In this document: positions 1 to 9,063 of the stretch, piece by piece
How the letters are laid out: each line of letters begins with the position of its first letter
Numbering within the stretch: the first letter of the stretch is position 1
Assembly (NCBI GenBank): GCA_964421595.1
Contig: CAYQXY010000002.1
Coordinates: forward strand, 1 to 64,000
Direction of reading: 5' to 3'
Length of the DNA stretch: 64,000 nucleotides
From: PXAP01 sp964421595
Lineage (GTDB): Bacteria; Bacteroidota; Bacteroidia; Bacteroidales; PUMT01
Made by a program: the position numbers and the translations under genes
Notes under the pieces: model-generated
The model's database searches: none
Told to the model about the DNA's origin: nothing
Seen by the model: only the letters and a program-made list of their open reading frames with translations

Positions 1-217
1 AAATCAAGTGAGATTACAGGGAAGGGTGAAATTATGAATCGCTCAATTTAGGTTATATTAAATTTGTTTTCTGTTAATTGTCAGTTTCATATTCTGGTGA
101 TTAACGTTAAAGTCTGGTCCCGGTGGTTCATGGTGATACATCTGTGGTACTCAAAGAAAATTACGATTTGTACATTAAAGTGCCCGGGCAAAGTACGTGA
201 ACAATAAGTTATTCTAA
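1..217. other. Intergenic region at the window edge
   Basis: No coding region is supported here. A TAAATTTG box at 59-66 fits the Bacteroidota -7 consensus TAnnTTTG, but no matching TTTG lies at the right distance upstream. The stretch around 90-150 contains GGTTCATGGTGAT, which weakly resembles one arm of the dispersed palindromic repeat seen best at 36359-36432. The preceding gene lies outside the window. Confidence 0.4.
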
Positions 218-1426
218 ATGAAAATTCTGCTGATCAGCAATAAATTCCCCTTTCCTCCAAGAGATGGCGGCTCTCTTGCTACCTGCAACATGATAAGGGG
301 CCTTGCAGAAAGCGGGAATAATGTTGATTTGCTTCTTATGAATACCAGCAAGCATTTTACGGAAAATGCCGGATCAAAAATAGATATCAAGGGCCTGAAC
401 AAAGTTAAAATAGTCAACATTGATAATTCCGTCAGATTATTTAGTTTGGTTTTCAATTTCGCTTTTTCAAAATTGCCATACAGTGCCGTGCGGTTCACCA
501 GCAGCCGATTTAAAAGTGCTCTTTTACAACTGCTTAAGGATAATGATTACGGAATTATTCAGCTGGAAGGTTTATTTCTCGCCCCCTATTTGAAATTAAT
601 ACGGGATAATTCCAATGCTGCTATTGTTTACAGAGCTCATAATGTAGAGCATCTTATATGGCACATGCTTTATTTGCGGGAAACTAACTTCCTGAAAAAA
701 TGGTACCTCGGGGTTTTATATTCCAGGATTAGAAAATACGAAACAGGTTTTATCAATACATATGACCTCCTGGTAACTATAACAGGGAATGATCTTGAAA
801 TTCTAAATTCCCTGGGAAACAGCAAACCCTCAATTGTCGCCCCATTCGGGATGTACAGTCAGGGATTATCACAAAGTAAACCTGTCAGGTCAGATCATTT
901 ATGTATTCTCTATATTGGTGCGCTTGACTGGATGCCCAATATTGAAGCTCTTGACTGGTTCTTAAAAAATGTATGGCCTGTTGTCAGTAAAAAGTTTCCA
1001 GAAATGGTATTCAGGGTTGCCGGAAGGAACGCAAAAAAGAATTTTTTAAAAAATTTTGCTGAAAAAGGAGTAATTTTCCATGGTGAAGTTGACAACGCAG
1101 GTGTTTTTCTTGGCGAAAATGGGATTGTTGTTGTTCCTTTGTTCTCAGGAAGCGGCATAAGAGTGAGGATAATCGAGGCAATGTTTGCAGGGAGGCCGGT
1201 TATAGCATCATCAGCTGCAGTTTCAGGTATTCCTGTTGTAAATGAAATTAACATATTGCTGGCTGATGATTGTGAAAGATTTGTACATTATATTGAAAAA
1301 CTGGTTGCTGACCAGGAGTTTGCTTCGTTTATAGGTGTCAATGCAAGGCATTTCGCGCTCAAGAATTACGAAAACAGAAGGATAACCGAAGATCTTGCAG
1401 ATTTTTACAAAAAAAACCTTTTATGA
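218..1426 (+). CDS. Glycosyltransferase family 4 (GT-B fold)
   Basis: A 402-residue protein resembling retaining GT4 glycosyltransferases, which move a sugar from a nucleotide-sugar onto an envelope or exported polysaccharide. The N-terminus (MKILLISNKFPFPPRDGGS) is the acceptor-domain start typical of the family, with the glycine-rich turn after the first strand. The C-terminal donor domain holds GSGIRVRIIEAMFAGRPVI near residues 310-330, matching the E-x7-E nucleotide-sugar region. No signal peptide or membrane segment is visible, so it probably acts on the cytoplasmic face of the membrane. Its stop overlaps the start of the next glycosyltransferase by 4 nt (ATGA), which implies translational coupling and a shared pathway. 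Donor and acceptor cannot be read from sequence. Confidence 0.85.
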   Translation: MKILLISNKFPFPPRDGGSLATCNMIRGLAESGNNVDLLLMNTSKHFTENAGSKIDIKGLNKVKIVNIDNSVRLFSLVFNFAFSKLPYSAVRFTSSRFKSALLQLLKDNDYGIIQLEGLFLAPYLKLIRDNSNAAIVYRAHNVEHLIWHMLYLRETNFLKKWYLGVLYSRIRKYETGFINTYDLLVTITGNDLEILNSLGNSKPSIVAPFGMYSQGLSQSKPVRSDHLCILYIGALDWMPNIEALDWFLKNVWPVVSKKFPEMVFRVAGRNAKKNFLKNFAEKGVIFHGEVDNAGVFLGENGIVVVPLFSGSGIRVRIIEAMFAGRPVIASSAAVSGIPVVNEINILLADDCERFVHYIEKLVADQEFASFIGVNARHFALKNYENRRITEDLADFYKKNLL

Positions 1427-2592
1427 TTTTGATTATCATATTCTGGGTTTCTGTCTTTGCGCTTATACATTCATATATAGTATATCCAACTTTAATCGGA
1501 TTTCTTGCCAGGACCAGGCCCGGCAATATTACCATTTTTAAACCGACTGAAGAGTTGCCTGATGTTACTGTTTTGATGGCTGTCCATAACGAGGAGGATG
1601 TGATTCATGAGAAGTTAAACAGTATCTTTGCCAATACTCTTCCGGTTGGGAAACTAAATATATTAATTGGTTCCGATGCTTCAACAGATAAAACCAATGT
1701 ATTGCTTGAGGAACTATCTCTGTCGAATGAGAATCTGACTTATATCAAGTTCAGTTCAAGGATTGGGAAATCTGCGGTAATCAACGAACTTGTCCGGTTA
1801 TCAGGTAGTGAGATACTTATAATAACTGATGCGAATGTTATTTTAGGTGATAATACGATATACCACCTTATTAAACATTTCAAGAACCCTGAGGTTGGGC
1901 TGGTAGATTCAAACATGAAACATAAAGGGCTGAAAAACAATGGTATATCTGTTCAGGAGAATGCTTATATATCAAGAGAGGTAAGGATCAAGTATAACGA
2001 AGGGAAACTATGGGGAACTATGATGGGGCCTTTCGGAGGATGCTATGCAATCAGAAGGAAGCTCTACAGCAATGTACCGGATTTGTTTCTGGTTGATGAT
2101 TTTTATATTAATATGAAAGTCATAAAAGCAAATTTCAAGGCAATAATGGAGCCGGAAGCTCTTGTCTTTGAGGATGTGTCAAATAGTCTGATTGAAGAAT
2201 TCAGACGGAAAATCAGAATTGCTGCCGGCAATTTTCAAAACCTGGGGCATTTCTCCGGTTGTCTTTTTTCAAACATTCCGGGGCTATCCTTTAGTTATTT
2301 CTCACATAAGGTTTTGAGATGGATGGGGCCATTTTTTCTTTCTGCAATTTTTTTAAGCACTGTTTTTCTCAGACATGAAAAAAATATCTATTCGTATCTC
2401 TTTGTTATTCAGCTGATAATTTTGATTTTGCCAATTATTGATTATTTATTGGGGAAAATCAAAATTCATATTATAATTTTGCGGTTCATTACACATTTCC
2501 TGAGCATGAATTGCGCTTTACTGGTCGGGTTTATTAAATATCTGAAAGGAGTAAAATCAAATGTCTGGCAACCAACAAGAAGGAACCAGTAG
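1423..2592 (+). CDS. Membrane-anchored glycosyltransferase family 2
   Basis: A 389-residue GT2 enzyme. One hydrophobic segment is at the N-terminus (about residues 2-22), followed by a GT-A domain: DVTVLMAVHNEED for nucleotide binding, the SDAST turn, and ITDANV in the position of the metal-binding DxD. VDDFYINMKV fits the later acceptor-side motif. Several hydrophobic helices fill residues about 290-380, a layout shared with processive polysaccharide synthases. It starts inside the stop codon of the preceding GT4 gene. Its last 32 nt also encode the first codons of ribBA. The GT4-GT2 pair probably builds part of one surface glycan; the polymer is unknown. Confidence 0.85.
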   Translation: MILIIIFWVSVFALIHSYIVYPTLIGFLARTRPGNITIFKPTEELPDVTVLMAVHNEEDVIHEKLNSIFANTLPVGKLNILIGSDASTDKTNVLLEELSLSNENLTYIKFSSRIGKSAVINELVRLSGSEILIITDANVILGDNTIYHLIKHFKNPEVGLVDSNMKHKGLKNNGISVQENAYISREVRIKYNEGKLWGTMMGPFGGCYAIRRKLYSNVPDLFLVDDFYINMKVIKANFKAIMEPEALVFEDVSNSLIEEFRRKIRIAAGNFQNLGHFSGCLFSNIPGLSFSYFSHKVLRWMGPFFLSAIFLSTVFLRHEKNIYSYLFVIQLIILILPIIDYLLGKIKIHIIILRFITHFLSMNCALLVGFIKYLKGVKSNVWQPTRRNQ

Positions 2593-3826
2593 AAGACTTA
2601 ATTCTATTGAAGAAGCTATTGATGATATTAAGAACGGGAAGATCATTATTGTAGTTGATGATGAAGATCGCGAAAATGAAGGCGATTTTGTGGCAGCTGC
2701 TGAATTAATTACCCCGGAACTGGTCAATTTTATGGCCACTCATGGACGTGGATTAATTTGTGCGGCACTTCCCGAGGAGAGATGCAATGAACTGGAGCTG
2801 GAATTGATGGTCGGCAAGAATACATCATTGCATGAGACTGCCTTTACAGTTTCTGTCGATCTTATAGGAAAGGGTTGTACTACCGGAATCTCAGCTACCG
2901 ACAGATCAAAAACGATCAACGCCCTGGTAGATCCATCGACCAGTCCCGAAGATCTGGCACGGCCGGGACATGTATTCCCCCTAAAGTCTAAAAACAAAGG
3001 TGTTTTGCGACGTTCAGGCCACACTGAAGCTGCTGTAGATCTTTCTGTTCTTGCCGGACTAAGGCCGGGAGGGGTTCTGGTGGAAATAATGAACCAGGAT
3101 GGCTCGATGGCCCGTTTGCCTGAATTATATGAGATTGCCGATCAGTTTGACCTTAAGATAGTTTCAATCGAAAGGCTCATTGCTTACAGGTTGCAGCATG
3201 AAAGTATCGTCGAGAAAGGAGTGGAGGTTAAATTGCCTACCAGATTCGGAGAATTTCATCTTATACCTTTTCGTCAAAAATCTAATGGGATTGAACATGT
3301 AGCCCTGATAAAGGGATCATGGACAAGAAATGATCCGGTTCTTGTAAGAGTGCATTCATCATGTGTTACAGGTGATATTTTCGGTTCATTAAGGTGTGAT
3401 TGCGGAACTCAGTTGCATGAGGCAATGGAGATGATCCAGAATGAAGACAGGGGAGTAATTGTATACCTTAATCAGGAGGGCAGGGGTATAGGACTGTTTA
3501 ACAAGATTGCTGCCTATAAACTCCAGGAAGGTGGTATGGACACAATTCAGGCAAACATCAATCTCGGTTTTAATGAAGATGAGCGCGACTTTGGTGTGGG
3601 CGCCAATATCCTTCATGAGCTTGGTATTGGTAAGATAAGGCTTATTGCAAATAACCCTTTCAAGCGTATTGGGCTTGAAGGTTATGGCCTTGAAATAATT
3701 GAGACCATCCATATGAAGTCAAAAACAAACATGCACAATTATGACTACCTGGTGACCAAAAGAGATAAAATGGGTCACTTCCTCGATCTTGTGCGTCCGG
3801 AGGAACTTAAAGGCAATAAGGAATGA
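2561..3826 (+). CDS. ribBA: Bifunctional DHBP synthase / GTP cyclohydrolase II (RibBA)
   Basis: A 421-residue fusion catalysing both entry reactions of riboflavin synthesis: ribulose 5-phosphate to 3,4-dihydroxy-2-butanone 4-phosphate plus formate, and GTP to a diaminopyrimidine phosphate plus formate and pyrophosphate. The RibB half (about 8-205) carries DDEDRENEGDF and RRSGHTEAAVDL. The RibA half (about 215-410) has the zinc cysteines in SSCVTGDIFGSLRCDCGT and the GTP-binding LNQEGRGIG. The start at 2561 is favoured because GAAAGGA lies about 11 nt upstream, although it overlaps the end of the GT2 gene by 32 nt. No FMN riboswitch is visible. Fmt follows 22 nt downstream. Confidence 0.96.
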   Translation: MSGNQQEGTSRRLNSIEEAIDDIKNGKIIIVVDDEDRENEGDFVAAAELITPELVNFMATHGRGLICAALPEERCNELELELMVGKNTSLHETAFTVSVDLIGKGCTTGISATDRSKTINALVDPSTSPEDLARPGHVFPLKSKNKGVLRRSGHTEAAVDLSVLAGLRPGGVLVEIMNQDGSMARLPELYEIADQFDLKIVSIERLIAYRLQHESIVEKGVEVKLPTRFGEFHLIPFRQKSNGIEHVALIKGSWTRNDPVLVRVHSSCVTGDIFGSLRCDCGTQLHEAMEMIQNEDRGVIVYLNQEGRGIGLFNKIAAYKLQEGGMDTIQANINLGFNEDERDFGVGANILHELGIGKIRLIANNPFKRIGLEGYGLEIIETIHMKSKTNMHNYDYLVTKRDKMGHFLDLVRPEELKGNKE

Positions 3827-3848
3827 TCATTAACTTCTGCAACGACAA

Positions 3849-4805
3849 ATGAGCAAGCCCGGTATTATCTTTATGGGAACACCTCAGTTTGCTGTTCCTT
3901 CGCTCGAAATCCTCATCCGGAACGGGTATCCGGTAAAGGCAGTTGTTACAGCAGTTGATAAACCGGCCGGCCGGGGCCTTAAAATGCGGGAATCGGCAGT
4001 CAAGCAGGTAGCCGTTCTCAATAAGATACCAGTCTTACAGCCAGTAAATTTGAAAGATGAAGGTTTTGTCAGAAAGCTGAGTGAGATTTCTGCCGAACTT
4101 TTCGTGGTAGTTGCTTTCAGAATGCTTCCGGAGAAAGTCTGGAGCATACCGCCTTTGGGCACCATAAACCTGCATGCATCACTACTGCCCATGTACAGGG
4201 GAGCTGCACCTATAAACCACGCTATTATCAATGGAGATAAGATTACAGGTGTTACCACCTTTGTGATCGAAAAGGAAATTGATAAAGGAAATATTCTCCT
4301 GCAGGAAAAGACAGAAATAGCTGATGATGAAACTGCAGGTTCTTTGCATGACAAACTGATGGATCTCGGAGCAGATCTTTTATTGAAGACAGTCGGGGCA
4401 TTGGCCGGAAACAATATAGTCCCGGTACCTCAGGACGAGATGACTTTACCTGAATACCTTCCTCCTGCTTCAAAGATATCGAAAGACGACTGCCGTATTG
4501 ACTGGTCAGAAGATTCTGACAGGATATATAATTTCATTCGCGGACTCAGTCCTTATCCGGCAGCATGGACCACCCTGGATTCGGGAGGGAAGATCATTAA
4601 TATTAAAATACTCGAAGCCGGAAAATTAACGAGTACGCATTCCTTGACCCCGGGTACTGTGACTTATACAAATGGAGATCTTATGATTGCTGCCGGTAAT
4701 GGTTCTGTCAGGGTTATGCATATCCAGGCAGAAGGAAGGCGGGCTATGTCAACAACCGATTTCATGAGGGGATTCAGGCTGTCGGAAAATTCAATTTGCA
4801 GGTAA
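3849..4805 (+). CDS. fmt: Methionyl-tRNA formyltransferase
   Basis: A 318-residue enzyme that formylates initiator Met-tRNA using 10-formyl-tetrahydrofolate. The N-terminal Rossmann domain starts with GIIFMGTPQFAVPSLE. The conserved folate-enzyme signature NLHASLLPMYRGAAPIN is near residues 102-118 and contains the catalytic Asn and His. A C-terminal OB-like tRNA-binding domain begins around residue 205 (DDCRIDWSEDSDRIYN). Length is normal for the family. It lies 22 nt after ribBA on the same strand and may be co-transcribed with it. Confidence 0.95.
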   Translation: MSKPGIIFMGTPQFAVPSLEILIRNGYPVKAVVTAVDKPAGRGLKMRESAVKQVAVLNKIPVLQPVNLKDEGFVRKLSEISAELFVVVAFRMLPEKVWSIPPLGTINLHASLLPMYRGAAPINHAIINGDKITGVTTFVIEKEIDKGNILLQEKTEIADDETAGSLHDKLMDLGADLLLKTVGALAGNNIVPVPQDEMTLPEYLPPASKISKDDCRIDWSEDSDRIYNFIRGLSPYPAAWTTLDSGGKIINIKILEAGKLTSTHSLTPGTVTYTNGDLMIAAGNGSVRVMHIQAEGRRAMSTTDFMRGFRLSENSICR

Positions 4806-5101
4806 CATAATATTACCATGAACCGTAGAGCCGAACTGATTGACCAGCATACCCGGGATATTAACCGATCTATTGTCTGTTACCGCAACCGGAGCTTCCA
4901 GAGGATTAGGGTTGATTGGTTGTTACTGGAATTATAAAGTTTCCCTTTAATACGGTCGGGGTTTAACTTCATAAATGTATTGTTCTAATGTCAGTTAAAC
5001 TAAGGTATCAGAATGATCCTGGCATACACAGCTAAATTAGATGGCAATATCATAAAAACTTAAAAGGATAGTAAGTCAGATTAATTTAATTAACCTAAAG
5101 G
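4806..5101. other. Convergent intergenic region without a gene
   Basis: About 296 nt between fmt (plus) and the glucosaminidase gene (minus). No ORF or strong hairpin with a T-tract is apparent. The segment ACCATGAACCGTAGAG near 4816 weakly resembles, in reverse orientation, the GGTTCATGGT core found in other intergenic repeats of the window; this is not secure. Confidence 0.3.
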
Positions 5102-6121
5102 TTATAAATCAAACTCGGGCCTCATCCCATTCATATCCCGGCCGGGATTCCGGCCACGCAGGTAGATAGTTTCTCCGGATGAGGGTTCATCGCCTGCCTT
5201 CATTGAGTTCATTCTTAAAAGACGATCGAGTTTGATGCCGTATATCTGAGAAATATAATGCATTGTTTCTCCTTCGTTTACAATATGCTGCTCAACACCT
5301 CTTTCCGCCCTGTTTCTTTTCGGTTGAAGGTAAATTACATCACCGGTACTGATAGATGAATTTACTGGTATATCGTTATATCGGGAGATTTCTCTTTTCA
5401 TAAGTCCTTTTTCTCTTGTCAGGCTTTCATAATTATCTCCCTCCCCGGCTATTATATACCTTATCCTGTTTGTCGAAAGGAAAACTTCCCTTTCGGGGGC
5501 AGATGTTACAGGTTTTCTGTTATTAATGGTCTCTGCTTTAACATGCCTGGTTCCGGAAGGAACTCTTTGACCTGTATCAAGCTTGTAAAGTTCATTTGCT
5601 TCAATAATGCCAATCAGCAGTTTGTCATAGTTGGGATTTGTTGCATATCCGCTTGATTTGAGTCCCCGTGCCCATCCCTTGTAATCGGTAGGGTCAAGAT
5701 TGAATAGATTGGCATATCTGACCCTGCCGGTGAGAAACTCACTATGATCACGAAATGATTCCTCCGGATGGCTGTACCTTCTGAAACACTCATTACGCAT
5801 ATCATCGTCGTGATAAATAGTTCTGCCGGTCCAGTCATGACACTTAATGCCAAAATGATTATTACCGTTTCTGGCAAGTGTACTGTTTCCATCGCCCGAT
5901 TCCAGAATAGCCTGAGCCATCTTTATGCTTGCAGGAACGCCCGATCGTTTCATCTCCCTTATTGCAAGATCACTGTAGGTCGCTATATATTCAGACCGGG
6001 TATTACTAACAGAGGGAGCAACATATCGTTGAGTCTTACATGCTGAGATAAAGGTAATGAGGAACAAAATCACATAAATGATGAATACCGTATTAATACC
6101 CTTTGAGTCAGTTCTGTTCAT
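5102..6121 (-). CDS. Glucosaminidase lipoprotein with LysM repeats
   Basis: A predicted peptidoglycan hydrolase of the FlgJ/AcmA-type glucosaminidase family. From M at 6121 it has a short charged N-terminus, a hydrophobic segment and a lipobox-like ISAC (Cys28), suggesting an envelope lipoprotein. The catalytic domain follows (AQAILESGDGNSTLARNGNN, then HFGIKCHDW), with the family's catalytic Glu in AILESG. Two C-terminal LysM-type modules (about GEGDNYESLTREKGL and NEGETMHYISQIYGI) bind glycan chains. An upstream in-frame ATG at 6220 adds 33 basic residues before the same hydrophobic segment; I prefer 6121 because it gives a normal lipoprotein signal. Probable role: cell-wall turnover or daughter-cell separation. 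Confidence 0.85.
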   Translation of the reverse strand: MNRTDSKGINTVFIIYVILFLITFISACKTQRYVAPSVSNTRSEYIATYSDLAIREMKRSGVPASIKMAQAILESGDGNSTLARNGNNHFGIKCHDWTGRTIYHDDDMRNECFRRYSHPEESFRDHSEFLTGRVRYANLFNLDPTDYKGWARGLKSSGYATNPNYDKLLIGIIEANELYKLDTGQRVPSGTRHVKAETINNRKPVTSAPEREVFLSTNRIRYIIAGEGDNYESLTREKGLMKREISRYNDIPVNSSISTGDVIYLQPKRNRAERGVEQHIVNEGETMHYISQIYGIKLDRLLRMNSMKAGDEPSSGETIYLRGRNPGRDMNGMRPEFDL

Positions 6122-6456
6122 CCATTTTCGATATCTGCTCCGGAGGGAAGAACAGAGAGAAAGGACAAATTTTCTGTCTTCCAGTTTATGTAATTTACTG
6201 CTGATAAAATTTATAACCATAATCTACTAAAATATTATTCATGCCGGGCCATGCAAAAAAACATTACTATACGCAGATTTTAACCAACTGCCGCCAAACC
6301 CTGACCGCTGACAATTAACAATTTGAGTTTTAAATTGCTAAATATACTATATAGTCTGAAAAATTAGTAATAGCAAATTAACAGAATTTGGTTAATTTTC
6401 CAGTATAAAGATTCAATGTTAAAGATTTAACAGATTTTATATAAAAATATTGCCTC

Positions 6457-6954
6457 ATGCGAGAAGTTACAATTAGTAGTATTGTCTTTGAATACGACAC
6501 CTTAGAGGAGTTAACCTTTGACGATCAGGAGCTTGTCAGGTTTTCTCATAAATCTGCTGCTGATGCATATGCACCCTATTCCGGATTCAGGGTAGGCGCC
6601 TCAGTCAGGTTGGATAATGGTGAGATAATAACCGGCAACAACCAGGAGAATGCCGCTTATCCATCAGGTATTTGTGCTGAAAGAGTTGCTCTTTTCTATG
6701 CAAATGCCCGTTATCCCGGTTTATCAGTAATTGCAATAGCAATTTCAGCACTGAAACATGACGGGAGTTACACTGAATATCCTGTGTTCCCCTGTGGTTC
6801 ATGCCGGCAGGTAATACTTGAAACGGCAAGCCGTTATGATGTTGAGCCCAGATTGATACTTGCAGGTAAAAATAAGATACAGGTTGTCAAAAGCATTAAG
6901 GATATACTTCCGCTTTTCTTTGACAAGGGTTCGTTGAATGATATTCCACGATAA
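6457..6954 (+). CDS. cdd: Cytidine deaminase
   Basis: A 165-residue zinc enzyme deaminating cytidine and deoxycytidine to uridine and deoxyuridine for pyrimidine salvage. The zinc site is read directly: GICAERVAL (Cys73 as ligand, Glu75 as proton shuttle) and FPCGSCRQV (Cys113, Cys116). Cys in place of His in the first motif is the tetrameric, three-cysteine form of the family. YAPYSGFRVGA at about 38-48 is the conserved substrate-binding region. It is convergent with the receiver-cyclase gene, whose stop lies 12 nt away. Confidence 0.95.
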   Translation: MREVTISSIVFEYDTLEELTFDDQELVRFSHKSAADAYAPYSGFRVGASVRLDNGEIITGNNQENAAYPSGICAERVALFYANARYPGLSVIAIAISALKHDGSYTEYPVFPCGSCRQVILETASRYDVEPRLILAGKNKIQVVKSIKDILPLFFDKGSLNDIPR

Positions 6955-6966
6955 CTGGCCGGGAAG

Positions 6967-8220
6967 TCAGATCTCTGCCAGTATCTTACGGAAATTACTG
7001 TTTGGAACAGCTCCTTTAGCGTCGGCCCTGAATTCATGCCTGAGTCCGGTAACATAATACATGTCAATCAGGCCCATGTTGCGGACTTCAATCTTACCCC
7101 TGTGTACACAGTCAAAATACCTTTGGACATGTTTATAGGTGCTGCCTGATATGTTGATCATGTTTGCACTGCCGCTCGATTCCATTCGGCTTGCAGTATT
7201 TACCGCATCACCCCATATATCATAGGCCATCTTTTTCTTCCCAATAACACCTGCTATGACCTCTCCTGTGTGTATACCCAGCCTGATTTCCCAGATTGGC
7301 TGTTTGTTCCTTTTCTTTATGGTATTTGAATCTTCGACAAATTTCTGGATCTCCAGTGCTGCAAGTACGGTGTCTATTGGGTTGCTCTTGTTTCTTATTG
7401 GTAATCCTCCTGCGCACATGTATGAGTCGCCGATTGTTTTAATCTTCTCAATATAATGTTCGCTGGTTATAGTGTCAAATTTTTCAAAATACATGCTGAG
7501 TTCCTTTATCAGGTCCTGGATACTCAATTGATCTGATAACCTCGAAAATCCAACAAAGTCTGTAAACATTACTGATACAAGCCGGTAATTTTTTGGAGTA
7601 GCATGACCTTTGTTTTTTAGCTGCTCGGCAATTTCATAGGGGAAAATGTTTAAAAGCAGGTTGTCGGCCAGTCTTTTCTGGTTTTCGACCATTGTCTTCT
7701 GGTAGTTGACTTCATGTTGCTGATCTTCCAGTTTAATATTGATCTGTTCAAGATTTACAGTCAGATCAATCAGGTCCTGATTTTGTAAAAGTAATCTCTC
7801 CTTGGCAAGTGATAGTTCTTTAGACTGACTGAGGTTGTCAAGGTAAAGACGCTTACGCTGGATTACAAACTTAATTCTGAGAAGGAGTTCTACCCTTTCA
7901 ACAGGTTTTTTTATAAAATCGTCTGCACCGGCACTTATGGCTTTCTGAACTTGAGATGATGCAAAATCAGTTGCCATTAACACGGGAATATTAGATGTGA
8001 GGGTATTGTCTTTTAAAGTTTCAAGTGCAAGTATCCCCTTTAGAGGGTCGTCAAAATTCAGAATGATTATATCAGGTATCTGGTGTCCGGCAGAGAAATT
8101 CAATTCCTGAATATTTTCGAGGGTCCGAACCTCAAATTCATTGGTGAATGGTTCAAGCAATTTTCTGAGGACCGTAAGCGATCTCACATTATCATCTGCA
8201 ATAAGTACTTTGTATATCAT
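6967..8220 (-). CDS. Receiver-like domain fused to a class III adenylate cyclase
   Basis: A 417-residue protein: receiver-like domain (about 1-118), a coiled coil (about 125-185) and a class III cyclase homology domain (about 205-385). The cyclase looks complete: metal-binding Asp221 (MFTDFVGFSR) and Asp265 (IKTIGDSY), adenine-selecting Lys261 and Asp334 (YDIWG), and transition-state Asn341 and Arg345 (NTASR). This predicts an active adenylate rather than guanylate cyclase. The receiver keeps the acidic pair (Asp9/Asp10), Thr84 and Lys105, but the phospho-acceptor position is Asn55 (DIIILNFDDP), so classical phosphorylation is unlikely. No membrane segment is present. No dedicated kinase adjoins it. 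A Crp/Fnr regulator lies far away at 54086-54781; a link is speculative. Confidence 0.88.
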   Translation of the reverse strand: MIYKVLIADDNVRSLTVLRKLLEPFTNEFEVRTLENIQELNFSAGHQIPDIIILNFDDPLKGILALETLKDNTLTSNIPVLMATDFASSQVQKAISAGADDFIKKPVERVELLLRIKFVIQRKRLYLDNLSQSKELSLAKERLLLQNQDLIDLTVNLEQINIKLEDQQHEVNYQKTMVENQKRLADNLLLNIFPYEIAEQLKNKGHATPKNYRLVSVMFTDFVGFSRLSDQLSIQDLIKELSMYFEKFDTITSEHYIEKIKTIGDSYMCAGGLPIRNKSNPIDTVLAALEIQKFVEDSNTIKKRNKQPIWEIRLGIHTGEVIAGVIGKKKMAYDIWGDAVNTASRMESSGSANMINISGSTYKHVQRYFDCVHRGKIEVRNMGLIDMYYVTGLRHEFRADAKGAVPNSNFRKILAEI

Positions 8221-8359
8221 CTTATTATATCCACTATCCCTGTGGCTATGATTAGAAACCGGCTTTTGAAGCCGTAATTAATGCATAAAAATAGTAATTT
8301 ATTCCAATGATCAGCAGGCAGGTGAAAATAGATTGGAAAAATCTAAAACCGGAGAATGA

Positions 8360-9049
8360 TCAGGTAATGCCGGCCTTCATTAATTCGTCCCACAATATAT
8401 GGCCGGATGGTTCTGCAATTATCGTGACATGTTCATTACTGACCGGGTGGATGAAGGATATTTTCCTTGAATGAAGTCCGATACCTCCATTATCAAGGGA
8501 GCGGGGGAATCCATATTTAAGATCACCCAATACAGGGCTGCCTATCTTTGATAACTGGCAACGTATCTGGTGGTGCCGTCCGGTCTGAAGGTCTACTTCA
8601 AGAAGTGTATATTTATTGAATACGTATTTTGTATGATAGCTAAGTATAGCCTGCTTTGATCCCCTGACCTGATCCCTGTAGGCGAATGATTTATTTTTTA
8701 CGGTGTCTTTCTTCAGGTAATGAGTTAAAGTGTCAGAATCCTTTTCAGGCCTTTTACCTACTATTGCCCAGTAAGTTTTCTTAACCTTTCCTTCCTTAAA
8801 CAGTTCGTTCATCCGCGACAGGCCTTTACTTGTCTTTGCAAATAAAACAACCCCGCTTACTGGTCTGTCGAGCCTGTGTATGACTCCCAGGAACACATTT
8901 CCGGGTTTGTTGTATTTTTGTTTAAGCCATAATTTAAGGTTTTCCTGCATAGGTGCATCGCCGGTAATATCTCCCTGCACCAGTTCTGAGGTCTGCTTAT
9001 TTATAGCAATAATATGGTTGTCTTCATATATTACCTGTGGATTGTACAT
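8360..9049 (-). CDS. RluA-family pseudouridine synthase
   Basis: A 229-residue enzyme isomerising uridine to pseudouridine in rRNA or tRNA. The catalytic motif HRLDRPVSGV is at about 58-67, with Asp61 as nucleophile. LQTGRHHQIRCQLS near 152-165 is the family's second signature. No N-terminal S4 domain is present, so it belongs with the short RluA/TruC-like forms; target position cannot be assigned. It lies 14 nt downstream of panB on the same strand. In its upstream gap, CGGCTT-TTG-AAGCCG at 8260-8274 is a small perfect hairpin without a T-tract. Confidence 0.9.
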   Translation of the reverse strand: MYNPQVIYEDNHIIAINKQTSELVQGDITGDAPMQENLKLWLKQKYNKPGNVFLGVIHRLDRPVSGVVLFAKTSKGLSRMNELFKEGKVKKTYWAIVGKRPEKDSDTLTHYLKKDTVKNKSFAYRDQVRGSKQAILSYHTKYVFNKYTLLEVDLQTGRHHQIRCQLSKIGSPVLGDLKYGFPRSLDNGGIGLHSRKISFIHPVSNEHVTIIAEPSGHILWDELMKAGIT

Positions 9050-9063
9050 TGTGCCAGGTAAAA

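Noticed and set aside
3884..4414. 176-codon minus-strand frame inside fmt
   Set aside because: Antisense shadow; fmt carries all family motifs in the other frame.
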